A DNA stretch of 64,000 nt from Fidelibacterota bacterium (GTDB lineage: Bacteria > Fidelibacterota > UBA8477 > JABMPR01). The notes under the pieces were generated by a model. That model did no database searches. It was not told where the DNA came from and worked only from the letters and a program-made list of their open reading frames with translations. The DNA is taken from contig JAERTG010000107.1 of the NCBI GenBank assembly GCA_016845065.1, positions 1 through 64,000 of the forward strand. The letters run 5' to 3'. Of this stretch, positions 33,543 through 42,321 are shown one piece after another. Made by a program: the position numbers and the translations under genes. Every line of letters starts with the position of its first letter. Position 1 is the stretch's first letter.

Positions 33543-35792
33543 CTATTTCAACGAAACCCTCACATTCAGTACCAACTGAAAAGTATCATAGTAGGTGATC
33601 AGATATCCTTGATCACTGAATATGAGCTCATCCTTGGTTTCAGAATAGGTCAGAATATTCTTAGCTGAAAGGGTAGAGTTTAAAGCGAAATGGCTCCAGT
33701 CCTGTTGCAGATCAATCGATACATCCACATTATGTTTTGGTTCAAGATAAAGACCATCAGTCTCGGAATAAATCTTACGACCATCCCACCACATGTTTGC
33801 ATTATAAGTCAAATCACCCCTTCTCAATGTAAAGCCTGACGTGTGACGATAGCTTGGCTTTCCAGGAAAGACAGCCGGTTCATTCAAGTCAAGAAACATC
33901 GAACTGAAATCAACGATACCCCGCTTAGATGGGAGGTGAAATTTTCCTGAAACCTCCACACCTGATATGGCGGCATCGTGGGAGTTCACAGCCACAGGAG
34001 GTTGTCCCGGTATATTTCTCAATACGAGCTTGTTAACGTATGCATTGTCAAAAATATTGATATGTCCATCGAATTGGGTGATCGGTGATCCTGGACGAGC
34101 CTGGTAGCTGAAGTCAATTCCAAGATCCATGGTGTTCACATCTTCCTTCAACAACCCGGTTTCTTGATAGATTTCCGCTGTGGTGATTTTTCTTAGAAAC
34201 TCATCCTGAAGCGTTGGCAGTCGACTGTTATTACCTAGAGAAGCGAATGTGGTATAGTTAAATCTCTGTATGCTACCCGCCAGCTTGAAACCAAGACGCT
34301 TGGCTACAATGTAGTGGTTATTAAAAGCATTATCAGTAATCTCATCAACTCGAGAGGGATCATCCTCCCCAGCGCGATAATATTTTCTTACTTCGTCCCA
34401 ACTATAGGTGGTATTTACATCATCATAACGAATCCCCAGCTCAAAGACGACCTGATTCATGGCAGGGACATCACTATCAACGAGATATTTGGAAACCAGA
34501 GTCATTGACTGATCATGACGGTCCAGCTGGAGATCTAATGATTTTTCAAAAATAGGCGGAATTGCTGTAGTGGATGGACCACGATAGTGCTCAGAACTTC
34601 CAGCAAACTGCAGGAGTGTTTCCGTGTCACCATGTCTAATAAATTTAGCAATGCGGTAGGATGAGTTATTTCCGTGGGGTTCCTGGGTATAAAGGGGGTT
34701 TCGGGTTGAGAAGTCCCAAAAGCTCACCCCAAAACTATCCTTACGATAGGCATAGTCCAATTGCCAATCATTTCCCAACCTGGGTAGCTCACCAGTATAG
34801 CGGGCATTATAAAGCTGATTTTTTGAATTTGTATTAAAGGAAGAAGTATCACCCTGGAGGGTTTGTGACTCCTGGCTGATAGCTTTCAAGCGAACGTTTC
34901 CCGTAGGCAAATTCCAGTTTAACATGGCACTGCCAAAAAGGTTTTCTGATTCGATATCATCTGAAAAAGTCTGATATAGCCGAGCACGTTTTACCAGTTG
35001 AGAACTCACTGAAAATTGATCAGCAACATAACTGAGGCGCCCTGTGGCAGTCCCATTCCCACCATTATTCAAATCCAAAGAATTGGAGAAGAGTAATTCG
35101 GTGTTTTTAGGAACCTGACTGTAAATATTGACAACACCTCCGAATGCACCCACCTCATAGGGCAGAGTTGATGCTCCTTTTATCACCTCAATATTATCCA
35201 CATCCTCCATGTTGATGACGCTTAAATCAGCCACATTTGTAAAGGAGTCGTTAATTTTAATACCATCTAGATATACTGGAGTCTCATTGGCGTTTGATCC
35301 ACGAATGCTAATGGTTTGTCCACCATCCATATCTGTTGAAATAACAACACTACTGATGCTTCTGGTAATCTCCTGAAAGTCCTGAATTGCACGGGTTCTG
35401 AGCTCAGATGCGCTCACCGACTGGCGGGCGGAGGAAACATCATAGTGAGACGGAAGCCTGACAACACTGACATCAACTGGGGCTAACTGTACCGCTTCAG
35501 GCCACAAATCAATCCTCATGGTCCGAGAGTCCATTGCGGTTTTCTCCGCGGTGGTATACCCAATGTGGGTAATAACAATGGTCAGCGGCAACTCTCTATC
35601 TGTCTCCAGCTTGAACATGCCCTGTGCATCTGTGGTGGTTCCAATATCGCTCTCTTTGATAGTGATGTTTGCATTTGTTACGGGCGCGCCTGAATGGGAG
35701 TCCAACACTTCACCACTCAAAAAAGTTTGAGCATACAGACTGGGATTTATGGCGATAGCCGTAATAATGAGATATCGTGAGATTTTCTTCAT
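33543..35792 (-). CDS. TonB-dependent outer-membrane receptor
   Basis: The 749-residue receptor has a signal peptide (MKKISRYLIITAIAINPSLYA), an N-terminal carboxypeptidase-regulatory-like domain (about 25-110, 'LSGEVLDSHSGAPVTNANI'), a plug (120-230, 'ISIRGSNANETPVYLDG', 'NIEVIKGASTLPYEVGAFGG') and a beta-barrel ending in 'VLNVRVSLK'. The ATG is preceded by GGAGGAAA. The ligand cannot be told from sequence; no siderophore or sugar genes are adjacent. It needs a TonB-ExbBD system, which is not in the window. Confidence 0.88.
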   Translation of the reverse strand: MKKISRYLIITAIAINPSLYAQTFLSGEVLDSHSGAPVTNANITIKESDIGTTTDAQGMFKLETDRELPLTIVITHIGYTTAEKTAMDSRTMRIDLWPEAVQLAPVDVSVVRLPSHYDVSSARQSVSASELRTRAIQDFQEITRSISSVVISTDMDGGQTISIRGSNANETPVYLDGIKINDSFTNVADLSVINMEDVDNIEVIKGASTLPYEVGAFGGVVNIYSQVPKNTELLFSNSLDLNNGGNGTATGRLSYVADQFSVSSQLVKRARLYQTFSDDIESENLFGSAMLNWNLPTGNVRLKAISQESQTLQGDTSSFNTNSKNQLYNARYTGELPRLGNDWQLDYAYRKDSFGVSFWDFSTRNPLYTQEPHGNNSSYRIAKFIRHGDTETLLQFAGSSEHYRGPSTTAIPPIFEKSLDLQLDRHDQSMTLVSKYLVDSDVPAMNQVVFELGIRYDDVNTTYSWDEVRKYYRAGEDDPSRVDEITDNAFNNHYIVAKRLGFKLAGSIQRFNYTTFASLGNNSRLPTLQDEFLRKITTAEIYQETGLLKEDVNTMDLGIDFSYQARPGSPITQFDGHINIFDNAYVNKLVLRNIPGQPPVAVNSHDAAISGVEVSGKFHLPSKRGIVDFSSMFLDLNEPAVFPGKPSYRHTSGFTLRRGDLTYNANMWWDGRKIYSETDGLYLEPKHNVDVSIDLQQDWSHFALNSTLSAKNILTYSETKDELIFSDQGYLITYYDTFQLVLNVRVSLK

Positions 35793-35862
35793 GTCATTTC
35801 CTCCAAGGGAGGCAAATATACATCACCGGGAGGGTAATGGGATGGATATTTCGTTAACGGAG

Positions 35863-36534
35863 TTAATCGGTTGTTGAAAGGAGAGGTCGAATTTTTCGCG
35901 CCATAACATCGTATCCAGCCTGGTTTGGATGGAGACCATCTCCAGTTAAGTCAGGATTCAAGTATTGCAAATTCCCTAAAAAATAGGGATACAGGTTGAC
36001 AAAGGTTAAGCCCTTCTCAAGAGCCAGTCTTGCCAGAAAACCATTGATGCGCTTTATCTGAGCAGGCGGACAGTTCTTCCAGCGGGAGGTGGTAGGCAGC
36101 AGGGAGAGGAGGTAAACATCAGTTTCCGGCAAGCTTGTCAGCAGGGTATCTACCAGGGTTACATACATGGCTTTCAAGTATTCATCATTGCGCTGGTCAC
36201 CAATATCATTGATGCCAATCATAAGGAAGAGTTTTTTTGGTTTCAAGCTAAGAGCTGAATTATCCAACCTTTCCAGGACACCATCCATGTGGTCAGCAAT
36301 AATCCCACGGTTAGCCATTTTATATTCAGGGAAATAAAGGCCTAAATCGAAACCCTCTGTTATGGAGTTCCCCAAAAAGACAAAATCAACTTGATCCAGA
36401 CTGTCCAACTCAGCATTGAACTGTTGGTTCCTGCTGTGCCAGTGTTTTGTTCGCTCCCGTTCCTGACCTATCAACGTACTGAAGCAAAGCAGCAAATAGA
36501 GAGGTATTAGACAGAGTTTCTTAATTTCAGGCAC
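35863..36534 (-). CDS. secreted SGNH/GDSL-type hydrolase
   Basis: The 223-residue enzyme has a signal peptide (to about residue 24) and the SGNH blocks: 'FVFLGNSITEGFD' (block I, Ser), 'GIIADHMDGVL' (Gly region), 'LFLMIGINDIG' (Asn) and 'DLTGDGLHPNQAGYD' (Asp/His). This branch resembles platelet-activating-factor acetylhydrolase-like and acyl-hydrolase enzymes. The start is GTG 36534, overlapping rseC by 8 bases, so it is read from the rnf transcript. It may deacylate a lipid or sugar in the envelope. Confidence 0.8.
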   Translation of the reverse strand: MPEIKKLCLIPLYLLLCFSTLIGQERERTKHWHSRNQQFNAELDSLDQVDFVFLGNSITEGFDLGLYFPEYKMANRGIIADHMDGVLERLDNSALSLKPKKLFLMIGINDIGDQRNDEYLKAMYVTLVDTLLTSLPETDVYLLSLLPTTSRWKNCPPAQIKRINGFLARLALEKGLTFVNLYPYFLGNLQYLNPDLTGDGLHPNQAGYDVMARKIRPLLSTTD

Positions 36535-36961
36535 AAGGGGTAACCCTCAAATATTTTTCAGGGATAATATCCACAATTCTTTGAACAAAATGGCGAGCCG
36601 CAAAAAAACTAAACGCCAGCCCAACACTGGCTAGTAGAAAGGCAGATAATTCTCGGGGTAATATATGCTGAAATGGCATCATATAGCCCAACAACAAACC
36701 CACAAGGAAGGCAAGCATGGGAAGACCAAACTGAATGAGAGCAAGATGCAGCTCCAGGTTCGCGAGTTCTTCGATTTGCACTTTTTGTCCAGGTTGAAAA
36801 TCACCAGGTTGAGGCAGGGTCAACATTCTCTCGGATTGTTTGCCTGGTGCACAGACAATTTTCAACCCACAATCATCACAGCCATCTCCTGTTGCAAAAA
36901 GGACGGTTACCCCTGAGTCGTCAGAAGACTTGACGTAACCGATTTCTCCACTGTAGAGCAT
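36527..36961 (-). CDS. rseC: RseC/MucC family membrane protein
   Basis: The 144-residue protein has a cysteine cluster in the N-terminal domain (C-x2-C-x5-C in 'GDGCDDCGLKIVCAPG') and two transmembrane helices (about 78-97 and 104-125), as in SoxR-reducing system protein RseC. It overlaps the rnfB stop by one base (ATGA). In other bacteria, RseC acts with the Rsx/Rnf complex in keeping SoxR reduced; here it most likely serves the Rnf complex. Confidence 0.85.
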   Translation of the reverse strand: MLYSGEIGYVKSSDDSGVTVLFATGDGCDDCGLKIVCAPGKQSERMLTLPQPGDFQPGQKVQIEELANLELHLALIQFGLPMLAFLVGLLLGYMMPFQHILPRELSAFLLASVGLAFSFFAARHFVQRIVDIIPEKYLRVTPCA

Positions 36962-37794
36962 CAGGCGCTGAGGGCTTCTTCTTCAGGGACAGATTCCAGA
37001 ACGATTAAGGCATTGGTGGAGCATTTTGCTGTAGGGAGTTCATTCCCCTGGCCATACAGATGATAATCAATCCGAGCCAGATTATTTTCCATAGTCATCA
37101 AGCCTTCATCTACACCTCTGACACACAGACCGCAACCCACACAAGCTTTGATACAGACTTTGCGAGAATCCTTTGGAGTATCGGTGTTTCTACAAGCCAC
37201 AAAAACGGTATCTGCCTCTGGGTGCAATTCGATGATGTTACGCGGGCAGGCGTCTACACAATTTCCGCAGCCAGTGCATTTATCCTCATCTATGAGAGGG
37301 AGACCGTTTTCACTCATCTCCATGGCATCAAATGGACAGGATTCAACACATTCACCAAAACCAAGACAGCCATGGAGGCACAGTTTGTCGCCGCCACCGG
37401 TAATGTTAGCAGCCGTACAATTTTCAATCCCCAGATATTCACCTTTATGAGCACTTTCGTAGTGACCACCCTGGCACATGACTCGGGCGATAATCTTTTC
37501 TCCCCTGGCAGCCTCCAACCCCATAACACCTGCAATGCTTTCTCTGGCATCATCATTACATACAGGACATCCGCTGATCTCGATTTCACCATGGACAACA
37601 CTCTCTGCGAAACTACCACAGCCAGGTAATCCACAACCACCGCAATTAGCACCTGGAAGATTATCCATGATGAGGGCAATGCGTGGATCTTCCTCGACAT
37701 AAAACTTCTTATTAGCTACAGCCAGGCCGGCAGCAAACAATGCTCCCATACCACCCATACTCAACATTGATATTCCCAGTGATGCTAGATCCAT
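36961..37794 (-). CDS. rnfB: Rnf complex subunit B (iron-sulfur)
   Basis: The 277-residue subunit has an N-terminal transmembrane helix (about 7-27), the Rnf-type [4Fe-4S] four-Cys module ('NCGGCGLPGCGSF...GCPVC'), and ferredoxin-like clusters 'CLHGCLGFGECVESCPFDAM', 'CTGCGNCVDACPRNI' and 'CIKACVGCGLCVRGV'. RnfB receives electrons from ferredoxin and passes them to the membrane complex. It lies 26 bases after rnfA. Confidence 0.93.
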   Translation of the reverse strand: MDLASLGISMLSMGGMGALFAAGLAVANKKFYVEEDPRIALIMDNLPGANCGGCGLPGCGSFAESVVHGEIEISGCPVCNDDARESIAGVMGLEAARGEKIIARVMCQGGHYESAHKGEYLGIENCTAANITGGGDKLCLHGCLGFGECVESCPFDAMEMSENGLPLIDEDKCTGCGNCVDACPRNIIELHPEADTVFVACRNTDTPKDSRKVCIKACVGCGLCVRGVDEGLMTMENNLARIDYHLYGQGNELPTAKCSTNALIVLESVPEEEALSA

Positions 37795-37820
37795 TATTCA
37801 AATATCCTTATAAAAATTTT

Positions 37821-38393
37821 CTATATCATTCCTGCAAAACCCATGAATGCCAGCGCTAACCCCCCGGCGACAATCATGGTAATGGCAGCTCCCTGAAAAT
37901 ATTTTGGGACTGGAGCCAGCTCGAGTTCTTCTCTAATACCTGCCATCATTACAAGCGCCAGTGTAAACCCAGCTCCTGCACCCAGCCCAAAGACAACACT
38001 TTCCAGAAAAGAATAATCGCGGAGAACTGAGAATAGAGCCAGACCCAGAATAGCACAATTCGTGGTGATCAGAGGTAGGAAAATCCCTAGTGTGTCATAG
38101 AGAGGTTTACTCACCTTGCGGATAAACATCTCCACCAGCTGTACCAGCGAGGCAATCACCAGGATGAAGCTTACATATTGAAGTATTACCACATCGAATG
38201 GGATCAGGATAAGGTGATAGATTAACCAGGTTACCACCGCTGTGATCAACATGACAAAGGTTACCGCCATGCCCATGGAAACGGCTGACGATACCCGCTT
38301 TGATACACCAACGAAGGGACAAATCCCCAGGAAGTAAGAGAGAACGAAGTTATTTACAATGGCAGCGGAGAAGAAGATGAGGAAATAGCTCAT
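37821..38393 (-). CDS. rnfA: Rnf complex subunit A
   Basis: The 190-residue integral membrane protein has six hydrophobic segments and the RnfA signature 'FVLSYFLGICPFVGVSKRVS' and 'LITTNCAILGLALF', whose cysteines hold the intramembrane [2Fe-2S] cluster with RnfE. It overlaps rnfE by 4 bases. Confidence 0.93.
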   Translation of the reverse strand: MSYFLIFFSAAIVNNFVLSYFLGICPFVGVSKRVSSAVSMGMAVTFVMLITAVVTWLIYHLILIPFDVVILQYVSFILVIASLVQLVEMFIRKVSKPLYDTLGIFLPLITTNCAILGLALFSVLRDYSFLESVVFGLGAGAGFTLALVMMAGIREELELAPVPKYFQGAAITMIVAGGLALAFMGFAGMI

Positions 38394-39019
38394 GAGGCAG
38401 CCCTCCTTTCCTTAGATCGAGAGGGATCGTTATACCAATTGGCGAGTGCGATAAGAATACCCAGGGTTAGAAAGGCGCCAGGTGGTAAAATCATCACCAT
38501 CCAGGGTGTAAACCAATCGCCCAAAATGGCGACACCGAAAATGCTGCCAGATCCCAGGATTTCGCGTATGATTCCCAGGACAACCAGCACGAGTATAAAG
38601 CCTATACCCATGCCCAGACTATCCAGGAGTGAACGACCAATTCCGTTTCGAGAGGAAAAAGCTTCCTGGCGTCCCAGGATCAGACAATTCACGACGATGA
38701 GTGGGATATAGGGACCCAGTGAAGCCGATATCGTTGGAAAATAAGCTGCCAGAAATCGGTCAGCGACGGTGACGAATGTAGCAATGATCACAATGTAGCC
38801 AGCAATACGGACTTGATGCGGTATGAAATTTCTGAGAGCTGAAATCATCAGGCTTGAGCTTAAAAGAACAAAAGTAGTAGCCAGGCCCATGGCCAATCCA
38901 TTGTTGGCGGCATTGGTGACTGCCAGAGTTGGACATAAACCCAACAAGCTGGCCATAACCGGATTCTCTTTCCAGATACCTTTGATAAACTCTGTCTTTA
39001 ATGATAGGGTAGAGCTCAT
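38390..39019 (-). CDS. rnfE: Rnf complex subunit E
   Basis: The 209-residue membrane protein is homologous to RnfA and contains 'NPVMASLLGLCPTLAVTNAA' and 'IPLIVVNCLILGRQEAFSSR', with the cysteines that pair with those of RnfA. It overlaps rnfG and rnfA by 4 bases each, so the set is tightly coupled. Confidence 0.93.
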   Translation of the reverse strand: MSSTLSLKTEFIKGIWKENPVMASLLGLCPTLAVTNAANNGLAMGLATTFVLLSSSLMISALRNFIPHQVRIAGYIVIIATFVTVADRFLAAYFPTISASLGPYIPLIVVNCLILGRQEAFSSRNGIGRSLLDSLGMGIGFILVLVVLGIIREILGSGSIFGVAILGDWFTPWMVMILPPGAFLTLGILIALANWYNDPSRSKERRAAS

Positions 39020-39624
39020 GATTCAGGCCCTCCTCTGGATGTCCAAACGGTTTTAATGTTGGCAATTTGATTGTTGAGTATGTCGGTCACCGCCTTGGAA
39101 GAGATCGTTGCACCGGTGATGCCTTGAACTTCATTATTCTGTGTAGGTTTAGCATTTTTAACAACCACCAACCCTGGTGATACATGTACACCTCTGAATT
39201 GGGCTGGAAACCAGTAGGGCTCCTTTTTATTGGAGGGGTCTACGACGATCTTGGTCCCCAACCCTGGTGTTTCGATCTGTTCCAGTACTTTAATGCCAGT
39301 GAGTTGTGTCAGGTCAGGTGAAAGTCCCACCATGATCCTCAGTTCTCCCTGAAATCCACTTCCCACTGCCATAAAGGCGACGCCTACAAGATTCTGTGAG
39401 CTATCCCGGGTCGCTATATAGAGGGTCCCAAATTCGGTTTCCTCGCTGCTATAAGTGTCGTGGGCAGGCAGAACATCTCCAATGGCAGCCTTGAGGGCTT
39501 CCTGACGGTGAAAGGCTATCCTGGGCTTTGTAATCGTATCCCAGCCTGCAAGAATACCACCGGAGAGTACCGTTATCAGAGTAAGAACCAGAATCATACG
39601 TGTAGATAAATTCAAATTACTCAT
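39016..39624 (-). CDS. rnfG: Rnf complex subunit G (FMN-binding)
   Basis: The 202-residue periplasmic subunit has an N-terminal membrane anchor (about 8-28) and an FMN-binding domain. The covalent flavin site is the threonine in 'GITGATISSKAVT' (about residue 175). It passes electrons between the membrane and cytoplasmic flavins. It overlaps rnfD and rnfE by 4 bases each. Confidence 0.92.
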   Translation of the reverse strand: MSNLNLSTRMILVLTLITVLSGGILAGWDTITKPRIAFHRQEALKAAIGDVLPAHDTYSSEETEFGTLYIATRDSSQNLVGVAFMAVGSGFQGELRIMVGLSPDLTQLTGIKVLEQIETPGLGTKIVVDPSNKKEPYWFPAQFRGVHVSPGLVVVKNAKPTQNNEVQGITGATISSKAVTDILNNQIANIKTVWTSRGGPES

Positions 39625-40679
39625 GCTCGGATCTCCCCAAAAAATGTAGGTCTTGTATAGCGATTGATGAGCGGAGTAAATGCGTTCATGAGCAGAATAG
39701 AGTACATGACTCCTTCAGGCAATCCACCAAAGAGTCGAATGATCACCAGAATGAAGCCAGCGCAAGTTCCAAAAATCCAGGCACCCCGTGCTGTGACAGG
39801 TGAAGTAACCATATCGGTTGCCATAAAGAAGGCTCCCAACATGAGTCCACCGCTAAAAAGCTGAAACACTGGTGAAGGATATGACTCTGGGGATGTCAAC
39901 CAGAACACACCGCTCACAAGGAAGGTGGACAGAAGAAAGCTCAGGGGAATTCGCCAGTCAGCGTATTTTCTGATGAGCAAATAAATACCACCTATAAGGA
40001 TGGCGATGGCAGAAGTCTCACCAAGAGATCCACTGATATTGCCAGTGATCAAACCTGATAACTCGCTAGTAACTCCCTCAAATTTGAAGAGTCCCAGAGG
40101 GGTAGCCGCAGTGACACCGTCCACATCAGCATATCGGGCTGTTAGTGGCCAGGTCCAAGTCGTCATGGGAACGGGAAAACTGGCTTGCAAAAAGGCTCGA
40201 CCCAATAAAGCGGGGTTAAAAATATTGTAGCCCAGACCGCCCAAGAAATGTTTACCGACAGCAATGGCAAAAACAGCCCCCAGCGCTGTTCCACCAAGTG
40301 AAAATGAAGGTGGAAGTGTTAAAGCAAGCAATAGACCAGTTATCAGCGCTGATCCATCGGGGATGGTAAATGACTCGCCCTTAACTTTGTTAACCAGCAT
40401 CTCTGCGATCAAAGCGGAGGAGACGGCGGTAAGGATGATACCCACGGCTGCCCATTGGAAATACACCAGACCTAATACGGTAGCCGGTAACAACGCTGCG
40501 ATGACATTCCACATGATTCTCGGAACAGTGTTGTTGGTATGAAAATGTGGCGATGAAGCCAGAATCAAAGGGGTCTCCGGTTTATATAACTTGGCTCTGG
40601 GGTCCTTTTTTGGCTTCACCGTTTTTTTGGGTTTCTCGGGCTGTTCAGGCTGGGATTGAGGAATATTTTCTTCAGTCAT
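39621..40679 (-). CDS. rnfD: Rnf complex subunit D (ion-translocating, FMN)
   Basis: The 352-residue subunit has about 9-10 transmembrane helices after a Pro/Lys-rich N-terminal tail (KPKKTVKPKKDPRAKLYKPE). The covalent FMN site is the S/T-x-A-T motif, seen in 'DGVTAATPLGLF' (about residue 180). RnfD couples electron flow to Na+ or H+ movement; which ion cannot be decided here. It begins 7 bases after rnfC. Confidence 0.92.
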   Translation of the reverse strand: MTEENIPQSQPEQPEKPKKTVKPKKDPRAKLYKPETPLILASSPHFHTNNTVPRIMWNVIAALLPATVLGLVYFQWAAVGIILTAVSSALIAEMLVNKVKGESFTIPDGSALITGLLLALTLPPSFSLGGTALGAVFAIAVGKHFLGGLGYNIFNPALLGRAFLQASFPVPMTTWTWPLTARYADVDGVTAATPLGLFKFEGVTSELSGLITGNISGSLGETSAIAILIGGIYLLIRKYADWRIPLSFLLSTFLVSGVFWLTSPESYPSPVFQLFSGGLMLGAFFMATDMVTSPVTARGAWIFGTCAGFILVIIRLFGGLPEGVMYSILLMNAFTPLINRYTRPTFFGEIRA

Positions 40680-40686
40680 AGGAACT

Positions 40687-42036
40687 CTAAGTTTGGGCTT
40701 TTTGTTGTTGTACAGTGGATTTTACTTTGCCTACACGAATCCATTGTACCAGGGGAATGCCGGAAGGGCATACAAAGGTGCAGGACCCACACTCAATGCA
40801 GTTAAACACCCCCCATGCCTTGCAGTCCTCATACTTTCCAGTTTCAGCTAGCCGAGAGATGCGAGTGGGAACCAGATTCATGGGACAAACCCCAACACAG
40901 GTTCCACATTGAATGCAGGGATAATGACGTGTGTTCTTCAGTTGGGACGACTGCATACAGACAATCCCTGATGTCGCTTTTAATGTGGGCACCTGAAGAT
41001 CGTATTGAACCAATCCCATCATGGGACCGCCCATAAATACCTGGGTTGTTTCGTCCTGTAGACCACCACAGGCATCCACGCAGACTTGAAATGGAGTACC
41101 AATGCGTGATGTAAGGTTGCCAGGAGACTGTATAGCATCTCCAGTCACGGTCAGCATGCGTTGAATCAAGGGCTTGCCATCAACAACCGCTTCGTATACT
41201 GCCAGAGCTGTGGCAATATTATTCACTACTACACCTACATCCATGGGAAGACCACCTGCTGGCACCTTGCGTCCCAGGGCAGCATCAATGAGCATTTTTT
41301 CTGCACCCTGTGGGTATTTGACCTTCAGAGGTTGAATTTTGAAGTTGAGTTGGAGTGCTTCTACACGGGCCTCCATGGCGGCGATGGCATCAGCTTTGTT
41401 GGATTCGATACCAACGATTCCCTGTTTGATGCCTAATATTCTCATCATGATAGCCATGCCTTTAAGGATACGATCTGTATCTTCTAGCATATTGCGATGG
41501 TCACAGGTGAGAAAGGGTTCGCACTCACAACCATTAAGGATAAAGTGATCAATGGGTTTGTCGTCAGGTGGAGACATTTTTACATGGGTAGGGAAGGCTG
41601 CACCCCCAAGACCAACAATACCTGCCTCGCGCACCAACTTTCCAAGATCTTCTTTTGTAGCTGTTTCCCAGTTTTCAGGGGTGCTTAACAGTTCCCAATT
41701 ATCAACCTCACCCTCTCGTCTGATATGTATCATGGGTACCTTTGCACCAAGAGGGTGGGGAAAGGATGCTACTGCAACAACGGTACCGGTTATAGATGCA
41801 TGGATGGGGCTGGAAACAAAGGCTGAAGTATCAGCAATCTTTTGTCCGGTTTTTACCTCGTCACCTTTTTCAATCAGGGCTTCACACGGTGCGCCAATAT
41901 GCTGTTGAAGAGGAATAAAAACCTCATCAGGCAACGGCATGAGTTTGGAAGGTAGGTGACAGGTTAGATTTTTGTATTCATCTGGGTGAACCCCGCGACG
42001 AAAAGTGCTGATGCTCAGCAGAGATGCTTCAGACAT
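40687..42036 (-). CDS. rnfC: Rnf complex subunit C (NADH-binding)
   Basis: The 449-residue soluble subunit has 'GLGGAAFPTHVKM' (nucleotide-binding glycine loop), the SLBB-like middle region, and two C-terminal [4Fe-4S] motifs, 'CIQCGTCVGVCPMNLVP' and 'CIECGSCTFVCPSGIPL'. It oxidises or reduces NAD(H) at the cytoplasmic face. The ATG is preceded by GAGGAGA. It is the first gene of the rnfCDGEAB-rseC-SGNH operon; the order matches Rnf loci of fermentative bacteria. Confidence 0.93.
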   Translation of the reverse strand: MSEASLLSISTFRRGVHPDEYKNLTCHLPSKLMPLPDEVFIPLQQHIGAPCEALIEKGDEVKTGQKIADTSAFVSSPIHASITGTVVAVASFPHPLGAKVPMIHIRREGEVDNWELLSTPENWETATKEDLGKLVREAGIVGLGGAAFPTHVKMSPPDDKPIDHFILNGCECEPFLTCDHRNMLEDTDRILKGMAIMMRILGIKQGIVGIESNKADAIAAMEARVEALQLNFKIQPLKVKYPQGAEKMLIDAALGRKVPAGGLPMDVGVVVNNIATALAVYEAVVDGKPLIQRMLTVTGDAIQSPGNLTSRIGTPFQVCVDACGGLQDETTQVFMGGPMMGLVQYDLQVPTLKATSGIVCMQSSQLKNTRHYPCIQCGTCVGVCPMNLVPTRISRLAETGKYEDCKAWGVFNCIECGSCTFVCPSGIPLVQWIRVGKVKSTVQQQKAQT

Positions 42037-42222
42037 ATGTGGATTGTCTCCTCATGGATATTTCAGGGCTCGCCAGCCAGAAAATGGTATTGGATGAACG
42101 GTTACATTCCATGTCTGATTGCAAGGGCAAAAATAAGACCAGTAAGGCCAGATTCGCTCATCTCAATCAAGAAAAACGAATATTAGTAAAATACTGTTAT
42201 TGTAGGGTATAGGAGGTAATAA

Positions 42223-42321
42223 ATGCTCAAATTATTATTTGCATCAAGCAAGCATGTCTGGGTGCAAGAACCCCCACTTTACCAGCCTGTTGTCAGGGCG
42301 TTATTTGATGTTTATCCTTGA
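42223..42321 (+). CDS. candidate small ORF with consensus ribosome site
   Basis: A 32-codon frame (MLKLLFASSKHVWVQEPPLY...) is preceded by TAGGAGGTAATAA, an excellent ribosome site with about 7-base spacing, in the 264-base gap upstream of rnfC. It runs opposite to both neighbours and overlaps the last 21 bases of the DUF4139 gene. No homology is recognised. The strong start site is the only support, so it may be fortuitous. Confidence 0.25.
   Translation: MLKLLFASSKHVWVQEPPLYQPVVRALFDVYP

Noticed and set aside
37060-37629. 189-codon plus-strand frame opposite rnfB
   Set aside because: It lies wholly antisense to rnfB, whose iron-sulfur motifs are unambiguous.
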